Source of the DNA: an uncultured Bacteroidales bacterium
Lineage (GTDB): Bacteria; Bacteroidota; Bacteroidia; Bacteroidales; Bacteroidaceae
NCBI GenBank assembly: GCA_902802815.1
Contig: CADCNQ010000006.1
Coordinates: forward strand, 16,183-80,182
DNA length: 64,000 bases
Direction: 5' to 3'
Shown here piece by piece: positions 17,655 through 26,098 of the stretch (positions within the stretch are counted from its first letter, which is position 1; every line of letters starts with the position of its first letter). The notes beneath the pieces are model-generated. The model was not told the origin of the DNA. It made no database searches and saw nothing but the letters and a program-made list of their open reading frames with translations. The position numbers and the translations under genes are program-made.

Positions 17655-19116
17655 GAGATTTTCCGTATGGAGTTCTGTAGACTGGATAACAATTCTCTTC
17701 TACGTAGCCCTCATGGTAATGGGGTGGATAAGTGTGTGCGGTGCCAGTTATGACTTTGATGCAGGAGGCAGTATCTTTGATTTTGCGAGCCGTAGCGGCA
17801 AGCAGTTGATGTGGATAGGCACAGCGATAGTCCTTGGCGTGGCGGTGCTCAGTGTGGATGAACGCATTGTGGAGTCGCTTTCTTACCTTCTTTATCTGGG
17901 TATGGTTGCCCTCCTTGTAGTCACGCCGTTTCTGGCGCACGACACGAAAGGCAGTCTCTCGTGGATAGATTTGGGATACGGCATAAAGTTGCAGCCAGCG
18001 GAGTTTGCCAAATTCACTACAGCCCTGTGTGCGGCCAAAGTGATAAGCGCATATAAATTGAGGTTGTCAAAGTGGTTGCATCTGATATTGGCTTCCTTGA
18101 TATTCCTGATACCGATGGTTCTCATTATTATGCAGAAGGAGACGGGAAGCGCATTGGTATATGCGTCGTTTTTCCTTATGTGCTATCGTGAAGGAATGAC
18201 GGGAAGTGTGTTGTTTACGGGTATCGCGGCAGTGATGTATTTTGTGATAGGCGCCCGTTATGCGGAAATGCCCCTCTGGGGTGTGGATCAGATAAAGCTG
18301 GGAGAATATCTCGTGTTGTCTCTGATACATATATTTACCTCTGTTCTTCTCCTGATATACGGAGAGGACAGAAGAGAATTCCTGCGAGTCTCTCTTTGGG
18401 GACTTGTTATCATCGTGTGTGCGGTGTTCTTCAGTCACTATGTGATTCCCTTCGACGCATCCTGGGTGGTATTGCTAGTGTTGGTGTTTGATATTGTGTA
18501 CCTTGTGCTCCTGGCTTTCAAGGACCATGTGATGCGTTATATTTACATTGCGCTGTTCTCCTTGGGCAGTATTGCAACGTTCTATAGTGTGGATTATCTC
18601 CTGTCTGATGTCTTGCAGCCACACCAGCAGACGCGTGTCAAGGTGCTTCTCGGTTTGGAGGACGATCCGAAGGGTGCCGGCTACAACGTGATACAGGCGC
18701 AGATAGCTATCGGCAGCGGTGGACTCAGAGGCAAGGGGTTCCTTTGCGGCACTCAGACGAAACTCAAATATGTGCCCGAACAGGATACAGACTTCATTTT
18801 CTGCACAGTGGGTGAAGAAGAAGGTTTCGTGGGATGTGCGGTGGTGCTATTGCTCTTTCTGGCTTTGATTCTCCGTCTCATCGCTTTGTCTGAGAGGCAA
18901 ATAGAAAGTTATGGACGTATCTACGGATACTGTGTCCTCAGTATATTCCTTTTCCACGTGTTTATCAACGTCGGCATGGTTCTGGGGCTCACTCCTGTGA
19001 TAGGTATTCCCCTGCCATTCTTCAGTTATGGAGGCAGCAGTCTCTGGGGCTTTACTCTTCTTCTTTTTATATTTCTTAGGATAGACGCAGGCAGGAAGCG
19101 GCTCAAACACTCGTGA
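17644..19116 (+). CDS. rodA: SEDS peptidoglycan polymerase RodA
   Basis: Membrane glycosyltransferase that polymerises lipid II with PBP2. The 490 residues are about 100 longer than E. coli RodA, because of extra hydrophobic segments in the middle (about 210-310). SEDS landmarks are GSLSWIDLGYGIKLQPAEFAK (visible around residues 100-120), QKETGSALVY, QAQIAIGSGGLRGKGF, YVPEQDTDFIFCTVGEE and IPLPFFSYGGSS. The last 270 bp of the gene are overlapped on the other strand by the gldH frame. It ends the mre operon. Confidence 0.96.
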   Translation: MKSERFSVWSSVDWITILFYVALMVMGWISVCGASYDFDAGGSIFDFASRSGKQLMWIGTAIVLGVAVLSVDERIVESLSYLLYLGMVALLVVTPFLAHDTKGSLSWIDLGYGIKLQPAEFAKFTTALCAAKVISAYKLRLSKWLHLILASLIFLIPMVLIIMQKETGSALVYASFFLMCYREGMTGSVLFTGIAAVMYFVIGARYAEMPLWGVDQIKLGEYLVLSLIHIFTSVLLLIYGEDRREFLRVSLWGLVIIVCAVFFSHYVIPFDASWVVLLVLVFDIVYLVLLAFKDHVMRYIYIALFSLGSIATFYSVDYLLSDVLQPHQQTRVKVLLGLEDDPKGAGYNVIQAQIAIGSGGLRGKGFLCGTQTKLKYVPEQDTDFIFCTVGEEEGFVGCAVVLLLFLALILRLIALSERQIESYGRIYGYCVLSIFLFHVFINVGMVLGLTPVIGIPLPFFSYGGSSLWGFTLLLFIFLRIDAGRKRLKHS

Positions 19117-19575
19117 TTCTGCTTTTGCCGCTGCTATTTCTGTTTCAATGCCCACTTCCTTGATGCCAAGTAGTTTTACTGTTCCTGCAGCGTGCCGGAG
19201 ACGTATTTCCTCGGTTGCGCTTTCTATTGCGAACGGCCCCTGACGGTACTGCAGGAGTCGCAGACCTTTTCCTGTAAGGCGTGTGCTGTCGGACGACAGT
19301 AACAGAGTGACGCTGTCTTCAATATGTTCTCCGGAGGCACGCTGCTCAACGATGAGCGGCAGAGTAGAGTAGGGGTAGTCGCACTCAATACGTGCTTCTA
19401 TCCATATCTTCCGGTATGGTGCCAAACTGTCCCGCCCCAAAGGAAACGAGAGCGTGTCGCGGTGGCTCCATCCTTCCCTCGGAATCTCCAGAAAGTGATG
19501 GTAGCATACTCCTTCATGACAACAGCTAAGCGTCAGCGCCAGAACCAGCGTCGTGGCTATTTTGAGCCTTCGCAT
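18847..19575 (-). CDS. gldH: Gliding-motility lipoprotein GldH, with long C-terminal extension antisense to rodA
   Basis: GldH is a lipoprotein needed for gliding and, in the phylum, linked to type IX secretion. The 242 residues begin with a short export segment (LKIATTLVLALTLSCC) whose lipobox is imperfect. The family text follows: HHFLEIPREGWSHRDTLSFP, a repeated beta pattern, and the closing GI-VGI motif (LLGIKEVGIETE near residue 135). GldH is usually about 160 residues. Here the frame runs 89 codons further, fully antisense to the rodA 3' end, with low-complexity Lys- and Glu-rich text. The original stop seems to have been lost. The start overlaps the end of ricT by 50 bp in another frame. 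Confidence 0.75.
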   Translation of the reverse strand: MRRLKIATTLVLALTLSCCHEGVCYHHFLEIPREGWSHRDTLSFPLGRDSLAPYRKIWIEARIECDYPYSTLPLIVEQRASGEHIEDSVTLLLSSDSTRLTGKGLRLLQYRQGPFAIESATEEIRLRHAAGTVKLLGIKEVGIETEIAAAKAESRVFEPLPACVYPKKYKKKKSKAPETAASITEEWQGNTYHRSEPQNHADVDKHVEKEYTEDTVSVDTSITFYLPLRQSDETENQSQKEQ

Positions 19576-20680
19576 GCTTTTTCTTCTTCTTTTTCTTTTT
19601 CTTGCTTTTGAGCACATCGTCAAACCTGTGCAGGTCATCCTGTGTGGCCAAATCGACAGATACCGGCGTAGCATTCTTGCGTGACACTTCTAAAGCCTGC
19701 GGCTTCTCCCCGGCTTTATTCATATTAATGATTTCCCAAGCTCTTTCCGCAGTGACTGTAGTGATGTTGGCTGCGAGACGTTTGTCGCTGGAATAGCTGA
19801 CATTACCGGATAGGATATCGGCCTTGAACCAATAGAAATCTCCGTCCTGTGTGGATAGAACGGCATCTCTCGGAGGCAGTTTCCTAGAGGCTTCCATATA
19901 CTGGTCCACTTCGTAGTTCATGCAGCACTTGAGTTTTGCACACTGTCCTGCCAGTTTCTGCGAGTTGAGAGTGAGGTCCTGGAATCGTGCAGCGGCGGTG
20001 CCTACGCTCTGGAAGTTCTTCATCCATGTGGCACAGCACAGTTCTCTGCCGCAGGGTCCGAAGCCTCCGATGCGCCCGGCCTCCTGACGTGCGCCGATCT
20101 GTTTCATCTCGATGCGTACGTGGAAAGCCTCTGCCAGCACTTTGATGAGTTGTCGGAAGTCCACTCGTCCCTCTGCGATGTAGTAGAAGATGGCCTTTCC
20201 ACCGTCGCCCTGATATTCCACATCTCCTATTTTCATTTCCAGTCCGAGGTCTTTGGCGTATTGGCGTGATTCAATCATTGTCTTGTGTTCACGTTTCTTT
20301 GCAGCCTCGTATTTTTCCATATCGGTCTCCGTAGCCAACCTGTAGAGCCTTTTCACCTCGTCTTCGCTTTTGAGGTGTGCTTTCAGCATCTGCATCTGAG
20401 CCAGGCGTCCGGTCAGTGTCACCACTCCGATGTCGTGTCCGGGTGAGGCTTCCACAGCCACAGTGTCGCCTTTCTTTATTTCCAGATGGTTGCTGTTGTG
20501 GTAGTATCCCTTTCTGGTGTTCTTGAATTGCACCTCCACCAAATCGGTCACCACTTGATTGTCCGGAAGGTCGGCAAAATAGTCGAAGACGTTGTGCTGG
20601 CAGTAGTGGCCCACGTTCCATCCACTTCCCGCGAGCCCGCGTCCGGAACCGCCTTTATATGTAATGTTATCCTGACTCAT
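19526..20680 (-). CDS. ricT: PSP1-domain protein (RicT/YaaT family)
   Basis: Homologue of RicT, which in Bacillus forms an Fe-S complex that affects RNA processing; its role in Bacteroidetes is not settled. The 384 residues contain the PSP1 core (VDFRQLIKVLAEAFHVRIEM, IGGFGPCGRELCCATW) with paired cysteines, then QCAKLKCCMNYE, all typical of the family. The tail is a run of about ten lysines followed by AKAQNSHDAG. Its codons form an A-rich tract near 19580-19615 that overlaps the gldH start and could cause slippage. It lies 18 bp after holB, an arrangement conserved in Bacteroidales as I know it. Confidence 0.9.
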   Translation of the reverse strand: MSQDNITYKGGSGRGLAGSGWNVGHYCQHNVFDYFADLPDNQVVTDLVEVQFKNTRKGYYHNSNHLEIKKGDTVAVEASPGHDIGVVTLTGRLAQMQMLKAHLKSEDEVKRLYRLATETDMEKYEAAKKREHKTMIESRQYAKDLGLEMKIGDVEYQGDGGKAIFYYIAEGRVDFRQLIKVLAEAFHVRIEMKQIGARQEAGRIGGFGPCGRELCCATWMKNFQSVGTAAARFQDLTLNSQKLAGQCAKLKCCMNYEVDQYMEASRKLPPRDAVLSTQDGDFYWFKADILSGNVSYSSDKRLAANITTVTAERAWEIINMNKAGEKPQALEVSRKNATPVSVDLATQDDLHRFDDVLKSKKKKKKKKKHAKAQNSHDAGSGADA

Positions 20681-20698
20681 ATGTGTCCCTATCTATAT

Positions 20699-21688
20699 TT
20701 ATTGTATCATTAGTATTATTATTTTCAGTGCGTAGTCGAAGAATACCATGCGGGCATTCACGTTTTGCATGATGTCTCTTTGTGCCAACTCGGTCTCCTC
20801 CATGATGGGGATGACGTTTTTCTCGTTGATGAAGCGAGCAAACTTTTGGCTGAATTCATCCTCTTCCTTCGAGAGAGACACCATTTCCGGTCTCTTCAGG
20901 TTGTAAATGAAATTTTCCCGAAGCAGGAACTGGAAATAGCTGAGCATCTGTCCCTGTTTCTCGCGTCCCATGCGGCTCACTTCTTCGCTCCATGCCCTGA
21001 GGTCTTTTATCTTACGCATATATGCCAGTCGCATGAGTTCCATGAAGAGGCGGAAGAAAAACCTTTCGTCTTCACTGCTTTTAGCCTTTTTTTTCTGTGG
21101 TACGTCAATACGCTGGCAACGGCTCTGTATCGTGCCCAGCACTTTGTCCGGCTCCTCCGATACGAGTATGAAATGTGTGCCGTGAGGCGGTTCCTCAATG
21201 AGCTTCAGCAGTTTGTTCGCAGCCTGCTCCATGAGTCTCTCCGGCAGCCATATGAACACCACTCGTCTACCTCCCATCCTGGCGTGCAGTTGTAGTTTCT
21301 GCTGCAATCTGTCACTCTCGCTGACATAGATGGTAAGCTGTTGGTTCTCACTCTTTATCCTCGCCATCCAGTCCTCCAACTTCGGACTTGGTGTATCCTC
21401 CAACATTTCGCGCCATTGGCTCATCCAGTCATCGGTAACAGGATGGTCGTTGGAATTTTTCTTGTATACTGGCAGTGAAAAGATGAGGTCGGGATGTGCC
21501 CACGTCCTTGTCATGTGGCATCCAGAGCAGTTCTCGCACACTTCTCCGTCCTGCTTCTCGCAGAGGAGTGCTCGGGCCAGACGGAGTCCCTTCATAAGGG
21601 CTCCGCTCTCTGCATCGCCTGCCAAAAGCAGTGCTTGAGGCATGCGATTATCTATTATCAAACGCTTTAGGCGGTCGTCTACTTGCAT
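20699..21688 (-). CDS. holB: DNA polymerase III delta' subunit
   Basis: Clamp-loader subunit of the replicative polymerase. The 329 residues show the N-terminal AAA+ fold with a degenerate P-loop (LLAGDAESGALMKGLRLA, lacking GKT), the zinc-binding CENCSGC, and the sensor region LLKLIEEPPHGTHFILVSEE with QSRCQRI (arginine finger). The missing Walker lysine identifies delta' rather than gamma/tau. The ATG lies only 8 bases beyond the -7 box at 21697-21704, so the message should have almost no leader. It heads the holB-ricT-gldH unit. Confidence 0.92.
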   Translation of the reverse strand: MQVDDRLKRLIIDNRMPQALLLAGDAESGALMKGLRLARALLCEKQDGEVCENCSGCHMTRTWAHPDLIFSLPVYKKNSNDHPVTDDWMSQWREMLEDTPSPKLEDWMARIKSENQQLTIYVSESDRLQQKLQLHARMGGRRVVFIWLPERLMEQAANKLLKLIEEPPHGTHFILVSEEPDKVLGTIQSRCQRIDVPQKKKAKSSEDERFFFRLFMELMRLAYMRKIKDLRAWSEEVSRMGREKQGQMLSYFQFLLRENFIYNLKRPEMVSLSKEEDEFSQKFARFINEKNVIPIMEETELAQRDIMQNVNARMVFFDYALKIIILMIQ

Positions 21689-21696
21689 TTCGCATG

Positions 21697-21704
21697 CAAA
21701 AATA
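21697..21704 (-). promoter_or_regulatory. -7 box of holB-ricT-gldH
   Basis: The minus strand reads TATTTTTG, then CATGCGAA and the ATG at 21688. The box-to-start distance implies a leader of only a few bases. Confidence 0.55.
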
Positions 21705-21768
21705 CAAAAAAAACACTTATTTTCAAAAAAAACTTTCTATGCGCTGTATACAACTCTCAACTTTTTTA

Positions 21769-21776
21769 TATATTTG
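21769..21776 (+). promoter_or_regulatory. -7 box of the GH51 gene
   Basis: TATATTTG fits TAnnTTTG, 36 bp before the ATG. No clear TTTG lies at the -33 position, so an activator may be needed. Confidence 0.5.
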
Positions 21777-21812
21777 GCACTCGTAAGTGAATAAACACAA
21801 ACTAAATATACT

Positions 21813-23798
21813 ATGAAACTCAGAAAAATCCTATTTTGTGCAGCGTTGGCAGGTGTTATGTCCCTGAACGCTCAGGACAATGTTGTCACCGTGGAAACCG
21901 CGAAGGCAGGCAGTGTCATTCAGCCTACCATGTACGGTATCTTCTTTGAGGATATCAACTACGGTGCAGACGGAGGTCTCTATGCCGAGCTGGTCAAGAA
22001 CCGTTCTTTTGAATTCGCTCCCGACCATCTTATGGGCTGGCAGGCTTTCGGTAAGGTGGAGGTGAAGAACGACGGTCCCTTTGAGAAGAATCCCCACTAC
22101 GTACGTCTTTCCTGCGCCGGTCACAACGATATGTGGACCGGTCTCCAGAACGAAGGCTTTTTCGGTATCGGTGTGAAGCGCGGTGCCTCTTACCGTTTCT
22201 CTGTATGGGCCCGTGTGCCTAATGGCAAGGCCCAGGTGCTGCGTGTACAGCTCATTGACGAGTATTCCATGGAGGAGCATCAGGAATTTGCTTCTCAGGA
22301 CATTAAGGTGACATCCAAGGAGTGGAAGAAATACACTATTATCCTTAAGTCCAACCGCACGATGCAGGATGCCAATCTGCGTGTATTCCTCTGTTCGGAA
22401 AACGGTCGCAACGGTGACGGTGTGATGGATGTGGAGCATCTGTCTCTCTTCCCTGTAGACACATGGAAGGGGCATGAGAACGGTATGCGTAAGGATTTGG
22501 CCCAGGCTCTCTACGATATGCGTCCGGGCGTGTTCCGTTTCCCCGGTGGCTGCATTGTCGAGGGTGCCAATCTGGAGACCCGCTATCAGTGGAAGAATAC
22601 CGTAGGCCCCGTTGAGAACCGTCCTCTTAATAAGAACCGTTGGGAGTCCACCTACACGCATCGCTACTATCCAGACTATTTCCAGTCTTACGGTCTCGGT
22701 TTCTATGAATTCTTCCTCCTCTCTGAGGAGCTCGGTTCAGAGCCTCTGCCCATCCTCAATGTAGGTATGGCATGCCAGTATCAGAACTGGGACAGGGAGT
22801 CTGCTCATGTGCCCGCTACAGAAGCTGACCTCAAGCCCTATATCGATGATTGCAACGACCTCATCGAGTTTGCTAACGGAGATGTCAATACCAAGTGGGG
22901 TAAGTTGCGTGCCGAGATGGGACATCCCGTTCCCTTTAACCTCAAGTTCCTGGGCATTGGTAACGAGCAGTGGGGTGATTTCTATTTCAAGCGCGTGAAG
23001 ATTGTTGGCGACGCAGTCCGCAAGGCTCATCCCGAAATCAAGATTGTGGGCACTTCCGGTCCTGATTCCGAGGGTCACAATTTTGATATAGGCTGGGAGG
23101 CTATGAAGGAGCAGAAGGTTGATCTCGTTGACGAACACTTCTATCGCAATATCGACTGGTTCAAGCGCGAGATGAACCGTTACGATGAATATGACCGTAC
23201 TGGTCCGAAGGTGTTTGCCGGCGAATATGCCTGCCACGACAGAGGCAAGAAGTACAACCACGCAGGTGCCTCCATCTATGAGGCTGCTTTTATGCTCAAT
23301 CTGGAGAAGAACGCCGACGTGGTGCACATGGCCACTTACGCTCCTCTCTTCGCTCATGTGAAGGGTTGGCAGTGGCGTCCCGATGCCATTTGGTTCGACA
23401 ACCTGCGATGCGCCCGCACAGCATCCTATTGGGTTCAGGCTCTCTTCTCCCAGAACAAGGGTACCAATGTGCTCACTACCTCTCTTTCCAATCCCACTCC
23501 TCTGGGTGAGGACGGTCTCTTCGCTCAGGCTTGCACCGACACGAAGAAGGGTGAGTATATAGTGAAACTTGTCAACACCCGCGAAGGCGACGAGACAGTG
23601 CGTATTGACCTTAAGGGCATCAAGAAGCTCGGTGAGGTGAAGGCCATCACTCTCGACCTCTCCGACTATGAACTGGAGAACACTGTGGACAATCCCAATG
23701 CCATCCAGCCCCAGGAGAGCAACGTTACAGCCTCCGGCACCAGCATTGCACTTACAGTGCCCGCAAAGAATTTTGTCATCATTGTGGCAAAGAAGTAA
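21813..23798 (+). CDS. Secreted alpha-L-arabinofuranosidase, GH51
   Basis: Removes arabinofuranosyl side chains from arabinan or arabinoxylan. The 661 residues start with a signal peptide (MKLRKILFCAALAGVMSLNA). A carbohydrate-binding-like beta domain (about 75-200, HYVRLSCAGHNDMWTGLQN) is inserted before the barrel. The catalytic barrel shows GVFRFPGGCIVEG, the acid/base in GNEQWGDFYFK (E385) and the nucleophile in VDEHFYRN (E441). A C-terminal beta sandwich closes it. The length fits the long Bacteroidetes GH51 form. No export partner genes are adjacent; glmM follows after 30 bp and may be read from the same message. Confidence 0.93.
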   Translation: MKLRKILFCAALAGVMSLNAQDNVVTVETAKAGSVIQPTMYGIFFEDINYGADGGLYAELVKNRSFEFAPDHLMGWQAFGKVEVKNDGPFEKNPHYVRLSCAGHNDMWTGLQNEGFFGIGVKRGASYRFSVWARVPNGKAQVLRVQLIDEYSMEEHQEFASQDIKVTSKEWKKYTIILKSNRTMQDANLRVFLCSENGRNGDGVMDVEHLSLFPVDTWKGHENGMRKDLAQALYDMRPGVFRFPGGCIVEGANLETRYQWKNTVGPVENRPLNKNRWESTYTHRYYPDYFQSYGLGFYEFFLLSEELGSEPLPILNVGMACQYQNWDRESAHVPATEADLKPYIDDCNDLIEFANGDVNTKWGKLRAEMGHPVPFNLKFLGIGNEQWGDFYFKRVKIVGDAVRKAHPEIKIVGTSGPDSEGHNFDIGWEAMKEQKVDLVDEHFYRNIDWFKREMNRYDEYDRTGPKVFAGEYACHDRGKKYNHAGASIYEAAFMLNLEKNADVVHMATYAPLFAHVKGWQWRPDAIWFDNLRCARTASYWVQALFSQNKGTNVLTTSLSNPTPLGEDGLFAQACTDTKKGEYIVKLVNTREGDETVRIDLKGIKKLGEVKAITLDLSDYELENTVDNPNAIQPQESNVTASGTSIALTVPAKNFVIIVAKK

Positions 23799-23828
23799 GA
23801 TACAAACCCTTTATAATAAATAACTGCA

Positions 23829-25226
23829 ATGACTTTAATTAAGTCTATTTCTGGCATTCGTGGCACCATCGGAGGCCCCGCAGGTGACACGCTCAATCCT
23901 CTTGATATTGTTAAGTTCACATCAGCCTATGCTACACTCATCCGTAAGGTGCGCCCCAATGGTTCGGGCAAGATTGTCGTAGGTCGCGATGCCCGTATCT
24001 CAGGCGAGATGGTGAAGAACGTGGTTTGCGGCAGCCTTATGGGTATGGGTTTCGATGTGGTGAACATAGGCCTTGCTTCTACTCCCACCACCGAGGTGGC
24101 AGTTACGATGGAAGGTGCCGATGGCGGTATCATCCTCACCGCTTCCCACAATCCCCGTCAGTGGAATGCCCTTAAACTTCTTGGCGCCGACGGAGAGTTT
24201 CTCAGCAAGGCGGAGGGCGAGGAAGTGTTGCGCATAGCAGAAGCGGAGGCTTTTGAATACGCTGATGTGGACCATCTGGGTTCCTACCGCGAGGACAATA
24301 GTTATGACCAGCGTCATATCGACCTTGTACTTGGTCTTGATCTCGTTGATGTGGATGCTATCCGCAAGGCCGGTTTCAGTGTGGCATTTGATGCTGTCAA
24401 CTCCGTGGGCGGCATCATTCTACCCAAACTCTTTGAGCAGTTGGGTGTGAAGCACGTTACTGGTCTCTATACAGAGCCTACTGGCGATTTTCAGCATAAT
24501 CCCGAACCCCTTGAGAAAAATCTCGGTGATATCAAGGCTCTTATGCAGAAGGGCGGCCATGACATAGGTTTTGTGGTAGATCCCGATGTGGACCGTTTGG
24601 CTCTCTTCTGCGAGGACGGCACGATGTACGGTGAGGAATATACTTTGGTTACCGTAGCCGACTACATCCTACAGCATACGCCCGGTAATACAGTCTCCAA
24701 CTTGTCTTCTACGCGTGCCCTGCGAGATGTCACCAATCGTTTCCCCGGTTGCAGTTATACCGCCGCAGCCGTGGGCGAGGTGAATGTTGTGACAGCAATG
24801 AAGGCCACGGGTGCCGTCATCGGCGGTGAGGGCAACGGTGGTGTCATTTATCCAGCTGCACACAACGGACGTGATGCCCTCGTGGGCATAGCTCTCATCC
24901 TGACATATCTTGCTAAGCGGGGTATGAAGACGAGCGAGCTGCGTGCTACCTATCCTCCCTATCAGATAGCAAAGAACCGCATCGACCTCACTCCCAGCAC
25001 GGACGTGGATGCCATACTCCGCAAGGTAAAATCCATGTACGAGCGCGAGGCTGGTGTCAGCGTGACGGATATCGACGGTGTGAAGATTGACTTCCCTGAC
25101 CGCTGGGTGCATCTTCGCAAGTCAAACACCGAACCCATCATCCGCGTCTATTCCGAGGCTGCCACGATGGAAGCTGCCGACGAAATTGGCAAGAAGGTGA
25201 TGGAGGTGGTATATTCCTTCCAGTAG
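23829..25226 (+). CDS. glmM: Phosphoglucosamine mutase-type alpha-D-phosphohexomutase
   Basis: Predicted to convert glucosamine 6-phosphate to glucosamine 1-phosphate for UDP-GlcNAc synthesis. The 465 residues have all four phosphohexomutase domains: the start SISGIRGTIGG, the phosphoserine loop ILTASHNPRQWNALK (S106), the metal loop VVDPDVDRLALF, the sugar loop GGEGNGGVIYP, and the phosphate-binding RKSNTEPIIRVYSE. The RGTIGG start and SNTEPIIR loop favour GlmM/PMM-type over PGM. It is a different subfamily from the phosphohexomutase at 52029-53765. Confidence 0.88.
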   Translation: MTLIKSISGIRGTIGGPAGDTLNPLDIVKFTSAYATLIRKVRPNGSGKIVVGRDARISGEMVKNVVCGSLMGMGFDVVNIGLASTPTTEVAVTMEGADGGIILTASHNPRQWNALKLLGADGEFLSKAEGEEVLRIAEAEAFEYADVDHLGSYREDNSYDQRHIDLVLGLDLVDVDAIRKAGFSVAFDAVNSVGGIILPKLFEQLGVKHVTGLYTEPTGDFQHNPEPLEKNLGDIKALMQKGGHDIGFVVDPDVDRLALFCEDGTMYGEEYTLVTVADYILQHTPGNTVSNLSSTRALRDVTNRFPGCSYTAAAVGEVNVVTAMKATGAVIGGEGNGGVIYPAAHNGRDALVGIALILTYLAKRGMKTSELRATYPPYQIAKNRIDLTPSTDVDAILRKVKSMYEREAGVSVTDIDGVKIDFPDRWVHLRKSNTEPIIRVYSEAATMEAADEIGKKVMEVVYSFQ

Positions 25227-25240
25227 AGCAGGAGAGAAAA

Positions 25241-26098
25241 GTGAAACGTCCTGAGACACTTGATGAAATCAAGGCGCGCGTCTATAGGATAATCTTCTAT
25301 AGCGACACTCCGGCTGGCAAGCTTTTCGATGTCCTACTCCTGTGGGCTATCGTCTTGTCCATACTCCTTGTCATTGTGGAGAGTATGCAGGGGGTGTCTC
25401 CTGTGTGGAAGAAGGTCTTCGAGGTGTTGGAGTATGTCTTCACGGCATTCTTCACCATCGAGTATGTGTGCCGCATATGGTGCTCTAAGGAGCCGCGGCA
25501 GTATATATTCTCCTTTTTCGGTATCGTCGATCTCCTCGCCACCCTGCCGCTCTATATAGGCTGGTTCTTCGGTCCGGTGAGGTATCTGATGATTGTCCGC
25601 ACGTTCCGGCTCATCCGTGTCTTCCGCGTATTCAAGCTGTTCTCCTTCCTTGAGGAGGGCGATCGTTTGATGCGTTCGCTGATGCTCTCTTCGCGTAAGA
25701 TAATGGTGTTTTTCCTATTTGTCGTCATCATGGTCATATCGCTTGGCACGCTGATGTATATGGTGGAGAGCACAGTGCCCGGGAGCCAGTTTCACGACAT
25801 CCCTTCCAGTATCTACTGGGCCGTTGTCACAATGACCACTGTGGGCTACGGGGACATTGCGCCGGTGACACACATCGGACGTATGCTCTCCATGCTTGTC
25901 ATGCTGCTGGGTTACACCATTATGGCTGTGCCCACGGGTATTGTCTCTGCGCAGTTCATCCACGACCGCCATATCTTCGATGACGAGAAGTACGGACCGA
26001 AGTGTCCGGAGTGCGGTTGCCCTATGACCGAGGAGATGAACTACTGCCCTCATTGCGGCACCGCTGTCGAACAGGATAAGATTCATCATCACTCATGA
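25241..26098 (+). CDS. Voltage-gated potassium channel with C-terminal zinc ribbon
   Basis: Six-helix ion channel of 285 residues in the inner membrane. Hydrophobic S1-S3 are followed by an arginine-rich S4 (MIVRTFRLIRVFRVFKLF), then S5, pore helix, selectivity filter TTVGYGD (about 199-205) and S6. The cytoplasmic tail ends in a two-knuckle zinc ribbon (CPECGCP ... YCPHCG). The start is GTG at 25241, preceded by AGGAG, one of the few Shine-Dalgarno-like sites here. It starts 14 bp after glmM and ends with an ATGA overlap into the next gene, so the three are probably co-transcribed. The natural ion and gating signal are not known. Confidence 0.9.
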   Translation: MKRPETLDEIKARVYRIIFYSDTPAGKLFDVLLLWAIVLSILLVIVESMQGVSPVWKKVFEVLEYVFTAFFTIEYVCRIWCSKEPRQYIFSFFGIVDLLATLPLYIGWFFGPVRYLMIVRTFRLIRVFRVFKLFSFLEEGDRLMRSLMLSSRKIMVFFLFVVIMVISLGTLMYMVESTVPGSQFHDIPSSIYWAVVTMTTVGYGDIAPVTHIGRMLSMLVMLLGYTIMAVPTGIVSAQFIHDRHIFDDEKYGPKCPECGCPMTEEMNYCPHCGTAVEQDKIHHHS

